A DNA stretch of 64,000 nt from Sphingobacterium sp. CZ-UAM (GTDB taxonomy: Bacteria; Bacteroidota; Bacteroidia; Sphingobacteriales; Sphingobacteriaceae): assembly GCF_002000245.1 (NCBI RefSeq), contig NZ_MTCM01000002.1, positions 806,001 through 870,000 of the forward strand, in the 5' to 3' direction. The notes below the pieces were generated by a model, which made no database searches, was not told the DNA's origin, and was given only the letters and a program-made list of their open reading frames with translations. Positions 1 to 9,790 of the stretch are shown here, piece after piece. The first letter of the stretch is position 1. Each line of letters begins with the position of its first letter. A program made the translations under genes and the position numbers.

Positions 1-48
1 ACCCATTTCTTCCAAATTGGTACGCTCAGTATTATCAAAATCAAACAT
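1..48 (-). CDS. N-terminus of a gene running off the left edge, possibly thiamine-phosphate kinase
   Basis: An ATG at 48 on the minus strand opens a frame that reads MFDFDNTERTNLEEMG to the window edge. From memory, this resembles the start of Bacteroidota ThiL proteins (a short N/D/E-rich stretch, then NERT.L.ELGEFGLI). Only 16 codons are visible, so the ThiL call is a guess. The gene is transcribed away from nadA in the same direction, with about 150 nt between them. Confidence 0.4.
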   Translation of the reverse strand, partial: MFDFDNTERTNLEEMG

Positions 49-199
49 GTCAAAAAATTTTAAATTTCAAAATATCATAATGCCATTACGAATATTGCCA
101 TAACCCGGATGGATTGGACAGCTAACAGCAATACAAAATATATCGATATGAAAAACAATCTGTTATCATATCGATTATTATCAAATAATATGCAAATTA

Positions 200-1195
200 C
201 TAAAGTCCTAAACTTGCTGATATCTCTAACATGCGCTCAATCGGGCGTTGTGCGCGAAGTATAACATCTTCAAGAAGCAGAATTTCAGGTGATTCATATT
301 TCAAACAATTATAAAGCTTCTCAAGCGTATTAAGCTTCATGTGAGGACAGTCATTACATGCGCAGGCATTATTTGGTGGTGCAGGAATAAAAGTCTTTTC
401 AGGACTAGCTTTTTGCATCTGGTATAGAATACCAGATTCTGTCGCAACTATATAAGCTTGCGCGCTATCTGTCTGCGTAAACTTAAGCATTCCTGCAGTA
501 GAGCCTACATAATCTGCTTTAGCCAAAATATGATCCTCACATTCAGGATGCGCAATAAATTTAGCTTCCGGATATTCACTCTTTAAGCGATCGATCTTAT
601 CCTGTGAAAAAATTTCATGAACCATACAAGCACCATTCCAAAGCACTAAATCACGTCCAGTTTTTTTCTTTACATAGGCACCAAGGTTACGATCGGGTCC
701 AAAGATGATCTTCTGATCTATAGGGAGGCTCTCAACAATCTGGACAGCGTTACTTGATGTGCATACAATATCTGATAAGGCTTTTAATTCGGCCGTACAG
801 TTTACATAAGTAATTACCAAGTGATCTGGATATTGCTCCTTAAACTTAGCAAACAGGTGTGGTGGACAGGAATCTGACAGCGAACAGCCAGCTTTAGCGT
901 CTGGCAGGATTACTTTCTTTAATGGAGATAGTATCTTTGCCGTCTCCGCCATAAAATGCACTCCGGCAAAGACTATTAAATCAGCATCCGTTTTTGCAGC
1001 TTCCTGGGATAAACCTAGACTATCCCCAATATAATCTGCAATATCTTGAATTTCAGATTCCTGATAGTAATGTGCCAAAATTACAGCATTCTTTTCTTTC
1101 TTTAATCGTTGGATTTCAGCTACTAAATCCAATGAAGGATCAATCGGAGCATCATTATATCCTTTTGCCTGAAGCTCATAATTTACAATTTCCAT
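200..1195 (-). CDS. nadA: Quinolinate synthase NadA
   Basis: NadA condenses iminoaspartate with dihydroxyacetone phosphate to quinolinate, the second step of de novo NAD synthesis; it is cytosolic and needs a [4Fe-4S] cluster. The protein has 331 residues, normal for the family. The three expected cluster cysteines are visible: Cys104 in AGCSLSDSC, Cys190 in NGACMVHE and Cys283 in the CPHMKLN motif. The substrate-binding AHYYQ motif is at 41-45. The ATG at 1195 gives a full N-terminus. Its pathway partner nadB lies on the opposite strand beyond a 2.7 kb gap; in many relatives nadA and nadB are adjacent, so the separation here is notable. Confident call. Confidence 0.97.
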   Translation of the reverse strand: MEIVNYELQAKGYNDAPIDPSLDLVAEIQRLKKEKNAVILAHYYQESEIQDIADYIGDSLGLSQEAAKTDADLIVFAGVHFMAETAKILSPLKKVILPDAKAGCSLSDSCPPHLFAKFKEQYPDHLVITYVNCTAELKALSDIVCTSSNAVQIVESLPIDQKIIFGPDRNLGAYVKKKTGRDLVLWNGACMVHEIFSQDKIDRLKSEYPEAKFIAHPECEDHILAKADYVGSTAGMLKFTQTDSAQAYIVATESGILYQMQKASPEKTFIPAPPNNACACNDCPHMKLNTLEKLYNCLKYESPEILLLEDVILRAQRPIERMLEISASLGL

Positions 1196-3406
1196 GCGGG
1201 TACTTTCAACAGTTTATGAACAACAAAAATACACATTGTTATAAATATAAAAGTCAATAAAAAGCAAATTAATCAAATCGGTCGTTGGAACAAATAGCTA
1301 TATATAAGATATTTTAAGTTAAAAAAGTATAATTAAAAGAAATAATTAAAAATATATCTCGATTTAAACCCTTTTAGAGTCGAATATTCGGAAAAATACC
1401 AAACAGCCTCCGCATTATCGCAAGCTCAAAGACTTTGTTTCAAACTCTTTCAAACCAAGAAAATCACTTTCTCCCATTTTCTTGCTCATTGAACGTTCTT
1501 AGGCATAATACAAAGCAAGTAAAAATATAGCACAAACGGAAGCTTTATTTTTTAACATTTTCATAGTAAAGGATCGTCTACCCAGTAGAATCCAAAATCA
1601 AATAAGAATTGGGAAACAGTAAGGTTTATAGAAATCTAAAGACGTCGAAGCTGGAAATAAAATACATCGAGCGACCGTAGTATTCGATACAATCACTTCA
1701 GATCATTTTCGGGGTGATATCAGCCAAATAGAATCTAAAAATCTAGGAAATAAAGTCTTTTAGAATACAATATTTAGGTAGGATAGTAGGAAGGAAGGTT
1801 TTTAACAAAATCTCATGACCTTTATTTCATTCAAATTTATTCTTTAAATCGATAATAATCAAAGTAAAATTCAATAAAGGTATTTTTTACAATCCATTCT
1901 TAATTAAGGTCGATGAGAATCGGATATTTTTAATCTGCTGTGATATGATGTATTATAAAGCATTCTCAGGGGCTATAAACAGAAAAAATTCTTGTTGTAC
2001 GTGCAAACCAAACTCTCAGGTCGAGCCATCGGAACAGTTATGTTTATCAGGGTAGCCAAAGCAGTAGCTCCACACAGGCTCATCCATAATGCAAAAAGAT
2101 GACAAATTTCTTGGTCCAAAGCTCCTTAGAATATGCTAGAATTTTTATCTACAAAAGCGGGAGAAAATAGCGTACACTCAGCGCTTCTAACTAGCCTTTA
2201 CCGGTATATCATAAGTAAACAGCTATACAATTTGATATTTATGCAAAAAGAATATAAATTTTTCTAAATCAAAACCTCAATGGCTTTAAACTAATAGTCC
2301 TAGCCAGGCTTCTTAATTTAAATAGATTGGAAACTGGAGATTTAGAAAAGATAAACTATGCATTCTAAATAATATATATAATTTTTATAATATAAAGTTA
2401 TAATTTTATATTATAACTAAAAATATTAAAAAAATTATTTCTAGTTCGATGAAAAAAGGCCGCTAGAATCTGGTAAATCAAATGGCATATCAACAATAAA
2501 AATTTACAGCATGCTGAGCCGGTTAATTCTGAAACAAGCTCGCTGAGAATAGGATAAAACGTACATTGTATCCGATCAGAGCTTTTATCGAAATCTAAAA
2601 GACTTTAAATTATAACACTCAAAATCAAAAAATGACTTTGGCTCGCAAATATAGTAAGAATGTTTGTTCAACAATGAAATTTCTAATAATAATTAGATAT
2701 CATCCAATACCTAAACGATTTGCAAGGTGCTTTTCCTTCCCCATATACTTTCAAACTGTATTAAAATCCAATAAAAAATTAAGAGAACATCTCAAAAACA
2801 TATATTCAATTGTAATCGAGTTTATTTTTTCAAAAATTTATATCAAAATGTTCCAGAATACGCTAAATACAAATAAATTTTGCGAAGAATTATATATCCC
2901 AAAGAAATAAGCCTTCAAAACGTTGACGGCTATGTACTTTATTACAAAGAGGCCCTTAGATTACGGTAAAATGAAAAAAAAATATTTTAAAGTCCAATTC
3001 CAAAATCTAAACGACTTCAGGCTGCATAAAAATCAATTACATCCCAATTTCGGATCTACTTATTTCTGGAAAACACTCGGAAAAACGCTTTCACATTAAA
3101 ATCACCGTAAAAAATTCGGAAAAAAATAAAAATATGCCAATCTAAGCGATTTAATTCACAAAAATTTCTATATCAAAAAATTTTAAACCGCTTGAGCTTC
3201 TCATAAAATGAAATTGAAACCAAATGCGGCCAAATAACTTGCTCTAAAAGGAGCAAAAAATCAATTTTTATTTTAAAATCTACAGAAATCCCAATACAAG
3301 CTCTTTTATAATTTCATAAAAAGTTATTTAAAAAGTTTTTAAAAAAATATCTAACTCTAAAAAGGTTAAAAAAACCTTTAAAATCTAAATTTTCAAAATA
3401 AACTCG

Positions 3407-3464
3407 TTCAGAATGGAATATTTAAATAGGAGAGTTTATCCCCAACCAAATATTCCATTCTGAA
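3407..3464. repeat. Perfect 17-bp inverted repeat with 24-nt spacer
   Basis: TTCAGAATGGAATATTT at 3407-3423 is repeated exactly as its reverse complement at 3448-3464. The spacer contains TTATCCCCA (3436-3444), which matches the DnaA box TTATCCACA at 8 of 9 positions. There is no T-run after either arm, so a terminator is unlikely. It lies about 460 nt upstream of nadB, at the left edge of the DnaA-box-like cluster. Confidence 0.8.
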
Positions 3465-3872
3465 TAGGTTTGTTTCGATGTTGACAAAACTAAACAAAGA
3501 TTTTCGAACGTATTCCACAATCTTTTTTTTCAATAAATACTAATTTTTTAAAATAGAGATTCTCTTATTGTTTATTAGGGTGTGGAAAAGTGGTATAAAT
3601 TGATCTCTGTGAATTTTGATTTTAGGTTTTTACAGAGTTTTCAACAATTTTTCAACAGAATTTATGGATTAAAGAGCTGATTTTTAAAATTCTAATTTTT
3701 GACGTTTTTTATTTTCAATATTTTTTTGTTGAATAGTTCATGTCTAAAAAATGTGGAAATCTGTCAAATTTTGTGCGGAAAAATAATGACAATTCCTGGC
3801 CAGAGTAGGGGATTTGTGGATTGTTAAATACTTTTCATTTTTATTTAACCTTTTATTTACACGTTTTCCACA
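3436..3872. other. Candidate chromosomal replication origin (DnaA-box-like cluster)
   Basis: Within about 440 nt there are several 9-mers close to TTATCCACA. One-mismatch copies are TTATCCCCA (3436-3444), TTTTCCACA at 3864-3872 and its reverse complement at 3581-3589. Two-mismatch copies lie at 3511, 3638, 3649, 3752 (reverse), 3815 (reverse) and 3853. The background is very AT-rich, with long T and A runs suited to unwinding. mnmG, often close to oriC, and two parS-like sites lie 4-6 kb away. In such AT-rich sequence some two-mismatch boxes will arise by chance, so this remains an inference. Confidence 0.45.
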
Positions 3873-3926
3873 TTTTTCGTTAATTTGAACCGTCACTTTT
3901 GGGATAATTTGTGAATTTTAAAATAT

Positions 3927-5519
3927 ATGGCAGATAGAAAGGTAGATTTTTTGGTCATTGGATCAGGTATTGCCGGATTAAGTTTTGCGTTAAAAGCTTC
4001 TAAATTTGGTAAAGTATTGATAGTCACCAAGTCCAATGAGGATGAGTCTAATACGAAATATGCACAGGGGGGAGTGGCTGCCGTTGTGGATAAGTCTGAT
4101 AGCTTTGAAAAGCATATCGTTGATACTCAGATAGCTGGAGACGGATTATGCGATGTGGAAATTGTGGAAAACGTAGTTCGGGAGGCGCCAGATCGGATTG
4201 CTGAACTTATCGCCTATGGAACTTCCTTTGACAAGGAGGAATCCGGCGTATATGACCTTGCTAAAGAAGGGGGGCACTCCGCTCATCGGATTCTTCATTA
4301 TAAAGATATAACCGGTTATGAAATAGAAAGAGCTTTATTGGAACAAGCACATAATGATCCCAATATAGATATTGTGACACATTATTTTGCTATTGATCTA
4401 ATTACCCAGCATCATATGGGGGAGTATGTGGATAAGAACAGGGATGATATTACCTGCTATGGAATTTATGCGTTCAATACTTCCTCACACCTGGTGGACA
4501 AAATTTTAAGTAAAGTAACCGTTATGGCCTCCGGTGGAGCTGGACATGTATACTCAAGTACCACTAATCCGACAATCGCGACCGGTGATGGTATAGCAAT
4601 GGTTTATCGTGCTAAGGGAAAGGTACGTAATATGGAGTTTATGCAATTCCATCCAACCTCTTTATATAATCCTAAAGATTCTCCGGCATTTTTGGTTTCT
4701 GAAGCTGTTCGTGGATTTGGAGGGATCCTAAGACGTTTAAATGGTGAGTCTTTTATGGAGGAATATGACGAACGAGCTTCATTGGCTCCTAGGGACATTG
4801 TCGCAAGGGCAATCGATGCGGAAATGAAAAAGTCGGGTATGGATTACGTATATCTGGATATTACCCATAGGAATAAAGAGGACATCATCAAACACTTTCC
4901 GAATATTTATGAAAAATGCCTTTCTATAGGGCTGGATATGGCTACAGACTTTATACCTGTTACTCCGGCCGCGCATTATTTATGTGGGGGCATTTATGTG
5001 GATGATTTCGGAAGAAGTATTATACGCAATTTATACGCTTGTGGCGAGTGCTCGTCAACTGGATTGCATGGAGCAAACCGCTTAGCGTCTAATTCACTGC
5101 TCGAAGCTCTTGTATATGCCCATAGGATATTTTTGGACGCTACCAAAACTATTGGATCAATGCAATATGTTGCCAACGTTCCTGATTGGGATGACTCCAA
5201 GACTTCACTTTCTAACGAGGATATTTTGGTGAGTCACAATCTACGGGAGTGCCAGAAAATAATGAGTGATTATGTGGGCATTGTACGATCAGATTTTAGG
5301 TTAGAACGGGCGCTAAAACGCCTACATCTATTATATGAGGAAACGGAGGATTTTTATCGTAATACTAGGCTATCTGTAAAGCTTTGCGAACTGCGTAATG
5401 TGATCCAGGTCGCCTATATTGTGACCAAGTCCGCTATGTTAAGAAAAGAGAGTAGAGGTCTGCATTATACAACCGACTATCCTCAGCATTCAACCGTATT
5501 ACAAGATACTATATTCTAA
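3927..5519 (+). CDS. nadB: L-aspartate oxidase NadB
   Basis: NadB is an FAD enzyme that oxidises L-aspartate to iminoaspartate, the substrate of NadA. It has 530 residues, as expected. The N-terminal dinucleotide-binding motif GSGIAG is at 12-17, the conserved NTKYAQGG segment at 42-49, the HPTSLY and RGFGG substrate-site motifs lie mid-protein, and a CGECSSTGLHGANRLASNSL block precedes the C-terminal helical domain. The gene starts at the end of the candidate origin region and is followed after 5 nt by a gamma-carbonic anhydrase-like gene, probably in the same transcript. Confident call. Confidence 0.97.
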   Translation: MADRKVDFLVIGSGIAGLSFALKASKFGKVLIVTKSNEDESNTKYAQGGVAAVVDKSDSFEKHIVDTQIAGDGLCDVEIVENVVREAPDRIAELIAYGTSFDKEESGVYDLAKEGGHSAHRILHYKDITGYEIERALLEQAHNDPNIDIVTHYFAIDLITQHHMGEYVDKNRDDITCYGIYAFNTSSHLVDKILSKVTVMASGGAGHVYSSTTNPTIATGDGIAMVYRAKGKVRNMEFMQFHPTSLYNPKDSPAFLVSEAVRGFGGILRRLNGESFMEEYDERASLAPRDIVARAIDAEMKKSGMDYVYLDITHRNKEDIIKHFPNIYEKCLSIGLDMATDFIPVTPAAHYLCGGIYVDDFGRSIIRNLYACGECSSTGLHGANRLASNSLLEALVYAHRIFLDATKTIGSMQYVANVPDWDDSKTSLSNEDILVSHNLRECQKIMSDYVGIVRSDFRLERALKRLHLLYEETEDFYRNTRLSVKLCELRNVIQVAYIVTKSAMLRKESRGLHYTTDYPQHSTVLQDTIF

Positions 5520-5524
5520 TAAAC

Positions 5525-6031
5525 ATGGCACTTATTTTACCTGTTCTGGACAAATCTCCTATGATTGCAGAAGAATGCTTTCTAGCACCGAATTCGACTA
5601 TTGTAGGGGATGTGGAGATTGGGCACCATTGCTCGATATGGTTTAACGCCGTAGTACGTGGCGATGTCAATTATATCCGTATTGGTCATTATACGAATGT
5701 ACAGGACGGTGCTGTTATTCATTGCACGTATAAAAAAAGCGGTACAACCATTGGTAATTATGTTAACATAGGCCATCAGGCAATGGTACACGGTTGTATA
5801 GTGGAGGATTATGTGTTGATTGGAATGGGGGCGATAGTGATGGATAATGCCGTGATAGAATCTAATGTCATTATCGCTGCCGGTGCCGTCGTTTTGGAGA
5901 ATACACGATGTGAGTCCGGATTTTTGTATGCCGGGGTTCCAGCCAAAAAGATAAAAGCGCTAACTGACGAACAGAAGGCGCTTTTGCAACAGTTGCCACA
6001 TAATTATGTATTATATAGCTCCTGGTTTTAG
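5525..6031 (+). CDS. Gamma-carbonic anhydrase family protein (hexapeptide-repeat)
   Basis: A 168-residue left-handed beta-helix protein of the YrdA/PaaY/CaiE group. Imperfect hexapeptide repeats (IGHHCS, IRIGHY, IGNYVN, VLIGMG) run through residues 30-130. Three histidines fit the family's metal ligands: His66, His84 and His89 (NIGHQAMVHG). Family members bind zinc or iron; carbonic anhydrase activity is proven only for some, so the substrate is uncertain. The gene lies 5 nt after nadB and is probably co-transcribed, although no NAD-related role is known to me. Confidence 0.85.
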   Translation: MALILPVLDKSPMIAEECFLAPNSTIVGDVEIGHHCSIWFNAVVRGDVNYIRIGHYTNVQDGAVIHCTYKKSGTTIGNYVNIGHQAMVHGCIVEDYVLIGMGAIVMDNAVIESNVIIAAGAVVLENTRCESGFLYAGVPAKKIKALTDEQKALLQQLPHNYVLYSSWF

Positions 6032-6080
6032 CTTAAACGTATTAGCAATAGCTTTTCGTTATATTTTTTAAAACTGAATT

Positions 6081-7760
6081 TTATTCCTTTTTGAGTCCAC
6101 TTAATGAAAAGCTATCTTTTTGTTCCCAGTTCGCCCGTATGGTAAAAACTTTATTTAAGTAGACAACAGGTTCAGGGAAAGTCTTCTTTTCAACATCGCC
6201 GGTATCCCATATTCCATTATTATTGTTATCCCGAATGACACGTAGGGTATACTTACCTCCTGGAAACTGTTTATAGGCTACCGAGGGAGTATTGCTATTG
6301 ATTTTGTCTATCCTATAGATCTTATCTTTTTTCTCACTGATAAGCTCGACCAGATAGGTTGTATTACTATCCAGATCCGTAAAATCAAATGTTAGATCCC
6401 CATAGTTCTCACTATCATCATAGGTAAGATCAAATTTTTTCTCTTTATTATGCTCTCCGAAATACCCTGTTATAGCACCTTCGGTAAATTCAATTTGATA
6501 TTTTTTATCCTTTCTCCAGTTATAGCGGATATGGTAGATATTGGCGTCATTTGTGTCCACTGCCAATTGATAATTTGTTCTTACGAGAGAATCTTCTTTG
6601 AATTTGAGCTTCGCTTTATCTATATTTTTTATTGGTGTAAAAGCCGATACCTGTAAATGGTTGATCCGATCTACTTTTCCATTATTGGGTGTGAATTGAG
6701 GATCAATTACCTGCTCTATTTTTACATTTCCCTTTCTGACAAGGATCGTATCCAGCGGGTTTTCATTTTCCGTTAGCACTAATTTTAGCGAATCTATTTT
6801 TAGATTCGGAAGAAATAGCGACGCGGAGTCTGAAGATTTTGAAAAGCGGACTATTTTATCCTTGTTATTTAATTCATCATTCAGTATACTCAGTTTTGGT
6901 TTATCTATCCTTCTATTGAAGACAAGCAGTACACTTCCATTTTTTTCAAATTTCTTTTCTTGGGTACGGAATTTCTTTGGAATTGCTTTGAATACTTCGA
7001 GATCGATATTTGTTAAATCATGTTCCAATACAATTGAATCTTTCAGAAAACCTATTTCTTCATCGGGTGCATTATAGATTCGGTCATTGTTCTTTTCCTG
7101 GAGCGCATAGATGCGATATGTCCCTTCACGTAGGTTATTAAGCTTGTAATTTCCGGCTGTATCTGTGATTGTAAAGATATTTGCTTTCTTTTTTCCGAAA
7201 ATAGAATCCTGGCTTGTGGGAATTAAGAGAACTTTAACCTCTTTTAAGACCTCTTTTGTTATAGCACTCTTTACATTTCCCGATATACTAAGCGAGTCTA
7301 TTTTATCACCTGTTGCAAATACATAGGCATAATTTACCAATGCATTTCCTGCGTTATAATCTACAAGACCTTTACCGAAATAGATGCTATAGGTCGTGTT
7401 TTTTTCAAGAGAATCCGGTAATGTGATTTCCAGATTTTTTTTCTTGATTTTGAAATCGGGATTGCTCCCCATATCCGGGGTGATGCTGAATTCCTTTTGT
7501 TGATTAGCCAATTTGACATACTCATCAAATGTGATGACAATCTTTTTATCGGTAAAATTCTTTGAAAAGTTTGCAGGACTTTCCTGTAGAATCTTTGGTG
7601 GAATGGAATCTTTTGGTCCTCCCGTTGGTTGTTGTATACTCGCGCATTGTATAGACAAGCCAATGAGCATTATAAACATGCTTAAAATAAGTAATCTCGC
7701 TTTTAAGCTATTTTTTAGCCTTTCTGAGCTACTTTTATTGCTTTCTAAGGAAGTTGTCAT
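6081..7760 (-). CDS. Ig-like domain lipoprotein (SbsA/Big_5-type N-terminal domain)
   Basis: A 559-residue predicted cell-envelope protein. After a basic N-terminus, a hydrophobic stretch at about residues 23-38 ends at a Cys in SIQC, which would be the lipidated residue; Gln at -1 is unusual, so lipidation is not certain. The following segment (QPTGGPKDSIPPKI, then FSKNFTDKKIVITFDEYVKL) is the typical start of the Bacteroidota Ig-like domain proteins with a Big_5/SbsA-like fold. The rest is beta-rich with a carboxypeptidase-regulatory-like segment around 165-225. The exact function is unknown. It is transcribed with mnmG in the same direction. Confidence 0.75.
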   Translation of the reverse strand: MTTSLESNKSSSERLKNSLKARLLILSMFIMLIGLSIQCASIQQPTGGPKDSIPPKILQESPANFSKNFTDKKIVITFDEYVKLANQQKEFSITPDMGSNPDFKIKKKNLEITLPDSLEKNTTYSIYFGKGLVDYNAGNALVNYAYVFATGDKIDSLSISGNVKSAITKEVLKEVKVLLIPTSQDSIFGKKKANIFTITDTAGNYKLNNLREGTYRIYALQEKNNDRIYNAPDEEIGFLKDSIVLEHDLTNIDLEVFKAIPKKFRTQEKKFEKNGSVLLVFNRRIDKPKLSILNDELNNKDKIVRFSKSSDSASLFLPNLKIDSLKLVLTENENPLDTILVRKGNVKIEQVIDPQFTPNNGKVDRINHLQVSAFTPIKNIDKAKLKFKEDSLVRTNYQLAVDTNDANIYHIRYNWRKDKKYQIEFTEGAITGYFGEHNKEKKFDLTYDDSENYGDLTFDFTDLDSNTTYLVELISEKKDKIYRIDKINSNTPSVAYKQFPGGKYTLRVIRDNNNNGIWDTGDVEKKTFPEPVVYLNKVFTIRANWEQKDSFSLSGLKKE

Positions 7761-7837
7761 AAAAAATAAAATATTGTCGTAAATCGCTTATTTTAAGCTT
7801 GTTTATTTTTATTTGTAAAAACTTGATAATCAATATA

Positions 7838-9697
7838 TTAACTCATGTGTACCATTAAAACACTGATATCCGACGGTGATACACCCGAAATCCTGGACGC
7901 TTGACCTAATGTTCTAGGTTTTACCTTTGCCAATTTCTGTCTAGCTTCTATTGAGAGTGAAGTTAGCAAACTATAATCGAAATCCGGATTAATTTCTCGA
8001 TCTTCCATCTTCTTCATGCGGTTGACAATATCGATTTCTTTTTCAAAGTAGCTTTCGTATTTCAGATTAATCTCGGCCTGCTCTATGGTTTCATTGTCAA
8101 ATTGCGAAACATACGCTGCAAAGCCTTCGTCGCCTTTTACGATGTCCTGTATATTAACCTGCGGTCTGGCAAGCACGTTGCTTAAACGTGTTTTCTGAGC
8201 AAGTGCGCTCGATCCTACTTCTGACAGAACGATATTCATCTTTTCCAGATTTGTGGAATTCTGTTTGAGGTATTCAATAATGCTGTTTGAATTTTGGATC
8301 TTATCCTGAACTTTCTTTAATCTTTCCTCTCCCACTAATCCTAGTTTATAAGCTAGTGGTGTCAGACGGATGTCTGCATTATCCTGGCGTAATAATAAAC
8401 GATGCTCTGCTCTTGACGTAAACATGCGATATGGTTCTTCAGTTCCTTTTGTGACTAGGTCATCGACTAATACTCCAATATAAGACTCTGATCTTTTTAG
8501 AATAAGTTCTTTATCGTCATTGACACGTTGATGTGCATTTATACCGGCAAGGAAACCTTGCGCCGCTGCTTCTTCATAGCCTGTAGTTCCATTGATCTGT
8601 CCAGCGAAGAAAAGATGTTTTACCAGCTGAGTTTCCAATGTGAGATCAAGTTGCATTGGCGGGAAGTAATCATATTCTATGGCGTATCCAGGACGGTACA
8701 TCTTTGCATTTTCAAAACCCGGAATCAGTTGCAATGCTTTTAGCTGTACATCTTCTGGAAGTGAGGTCGAGAAGCCATTTACGTAAATTTCTACAGTTTT
8801 GAAACCTTCTGGTTCTACGAAAATTTGGTGTCGTTCACGTTCTGCAAAACGATTTATTTTGTCTTCTATTGAAGGACAATAGCGCGGGCCTAATCCCTTA
8901 ATCCGACCAGTAAACATAGGTGATTTTTCGAACCCTGTTCGGAGCATTTCGTGTACTTTATCATTGGTATATGTGATCCAACAGCAACGTTGTTCTGTTG
9001 GCATCTCGACATCAGTATAAGAAAAACGGCCTTTCTTTTCGTCACCCCACTGCTCTTCCATGAGCGAATAGTTAAGACTACGTCCATCTATCCGCGGTGG
9101 CGTGCCTGTTTTCATTCTGCCGGATTCGAAGCCCAGCGAAACCAGCTGTTCAGTTAGTCCGGTAGCGGCCTTCTCTCCTGTCCTGCCACCACCGAATTTT
9201 TTATCACCGATATGGATCACCCCATTTAGGAATGTTCCATTTGTTAGTACAACGGCATCAGATTCGATTTCTATTCCCATGGAGGTAATTACTCCGCATG
9301 CTTTTCCATTTTTGACGATGACTTCCTTTACGGTGTCCTGCCACATGTCTAAGTTTGGAAGAGATTCTAGTTGTAACCTCCATTCTTCTGCAAATCGCAT
9401 GCGATCATTCTGTGTACGCGGACTCCACATGGCTGGGCCTTTCGAAAGGTTAAGCATGCGAAATTGAATAGTTGATTTATCTGCGATGATCCCGGTATAT
9501 CCCCCCATCGCATCAATCTCTCTTACGATTTGTCCTTTGGCCACACCACCTATAGCTGGGTTGCAACTCATCTGAGCTATCACACCCATATTCATTGTAA
9601 TAAGTAAAGTGGACGACCCCAGATTAGCCGCTGCTGCCGCTGCTTCACATCCGGCATGTCCGGCACCTACTACAATTACATTATATTTTTTAAACAT
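7838..9697 (-). CDS. mnmG: tRNA uridine-5-carboxymethylaminomethyl(34) synthesis enzyme MnmG (GidA)
   Basis: MnmG with MnmE installs the carboxymethylaminomethyl group on U34 of several tRNAs, using FAD, NADH and methylene-tetrahydrofolate. The 619-residue length is normal. The FAD-binding GAGHAG motif is at 11-16, followed by the conserved [13 protein letters not shown] segment near 43-56, and the C-terminal helical domain ends with the [11 protein letters not shown] motif. The start codon at 9697 is 12 nt from a parS-like site. In many bacteria this gene lies beside oriC, which fits the candidate origin 4 kb to the left. Confidence 0.98.
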   Translation of the reverse strand: MFKKYNVIVVGAGHAGCEAAAAAANLGSSTLLITMNMGVIAQMSCNPAIGGVAKGQIVREIDAMGGYTGIIADKSTIQFRMLNLSKGPAMWSPRTQNDRMRFAEEWRLQLESLPNLDMWQDTVKEVIVKNGKACGVITSMGIEIESDAVVLTNGTFLNGVIHIGDKKFGGGRTGEKAATGLTEQLVSLGFESGRMKTGTPPRIDGRSLNYSLMEEQWGDEKKGRFSYTDVEMPTEQRCCWITYTNDKVHEMLRTGFEKSPMFTGRIKGLGPRYCPSIEDKINRFAERERHQIFVEPEGFKTVEIYVNGFSTSLPEDVQLKALQLIPGFENAKMYRPGYAIEYDYFPPMQLDLTLETQLVKHLFFAGQINGTTGYEEAAAQGFLAGINAHQRVNDDKELILKRSESYIGVLVDDLVTKGTEEPYRMFTSRAEHRLLLRQDNADIRLTPLAYKLGLVGEERLKKVQDKIQNSNSIIEYLKQNSTNLEKMNIVLSEVGSSALAQKTRLSNVLARPQVNIQDIVKGDEGFAAYVSQFDNETIEQAEINLKYESYFEKEIDIVNRMKKMEDREINPDFDYSLLTSLSIEARQKLAKVKPRTLGQASRISGVSPSDISVLMVHMS

Positions 9698-9708
9698 CTT
9701 TTAATTCT

Positions 9709-9724
9709 TGTTCCACGTGAAACG
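9709..9724. promoter_or_regulatory. parS-like centromere site 1
   Basis: TGTTCCACGTGAAACG matches the widely conserved chromosomal parS sequence TGTTCCACGTGAAACA at 15 of 16 positions. It sits between mnmG and the ABC-F gene, 12 nt upstream of the mnmG start. ParB binding to such sites drives origin-proximal chromosome segregation in bacteria with ParABS. Confidence 0.8.
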
Positions 9725-9762
9725 TGGCTTTTTATTTGTTTACAAATTTACTCTTTTCTTTA

Positions 9763-9778
9763 CGTTCCACGTGAAACG
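9763..9778. promoter_or_regulatory. parS-like centromere site 2
   Basis: CGTTCCACGTGAAACG matches parS at 14 of 16 positions, with both terminal bases changed and the 14-base core intact. It lies 54 nt from site 1 in the same orientation, just 12 nt beyond the end of the ABC-F gene. Two near-consensus copies in a 93-nt intergenic gap are not expected by chance. Confidence 0.78.
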
Positions 9779-9790
9779 CAATAGAAAATT

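Larger units (their letters stand above)
1196..3926. other. 2.7 kb AT-rich gene-free interval between divergent nadA and nadB
   Basis: No convincing gene is present on either strand. The interval is strongly AT-rich and has many A/T runs. A short motif of the form AATCTAAA(A)GACtT recurs loosely near 1631, 2590 and 3003. The right-hand 500 nt contain a long inverted repeat and clustered DnaA-box-like 9-mers (listed separately). In an otherwise dense chromosome a gap of this size needs an explanation; a replication origin is the most economical one. Confidence 0.7.

Noticed and set aside
2632..2910. 92-codon plus-strand frame in the nadA-nadB gap
   Set aside because: Composition follows the AT-rich background (many Ile, Lys, Phe), there is no domain-like pattern and no promoter or neighbour support.
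9102..9467. 121-codon frame opposite mnmG
   Set aside because: Antisense shadow of a highly conserved gene; Ser/Pro-rich and not protein-like.
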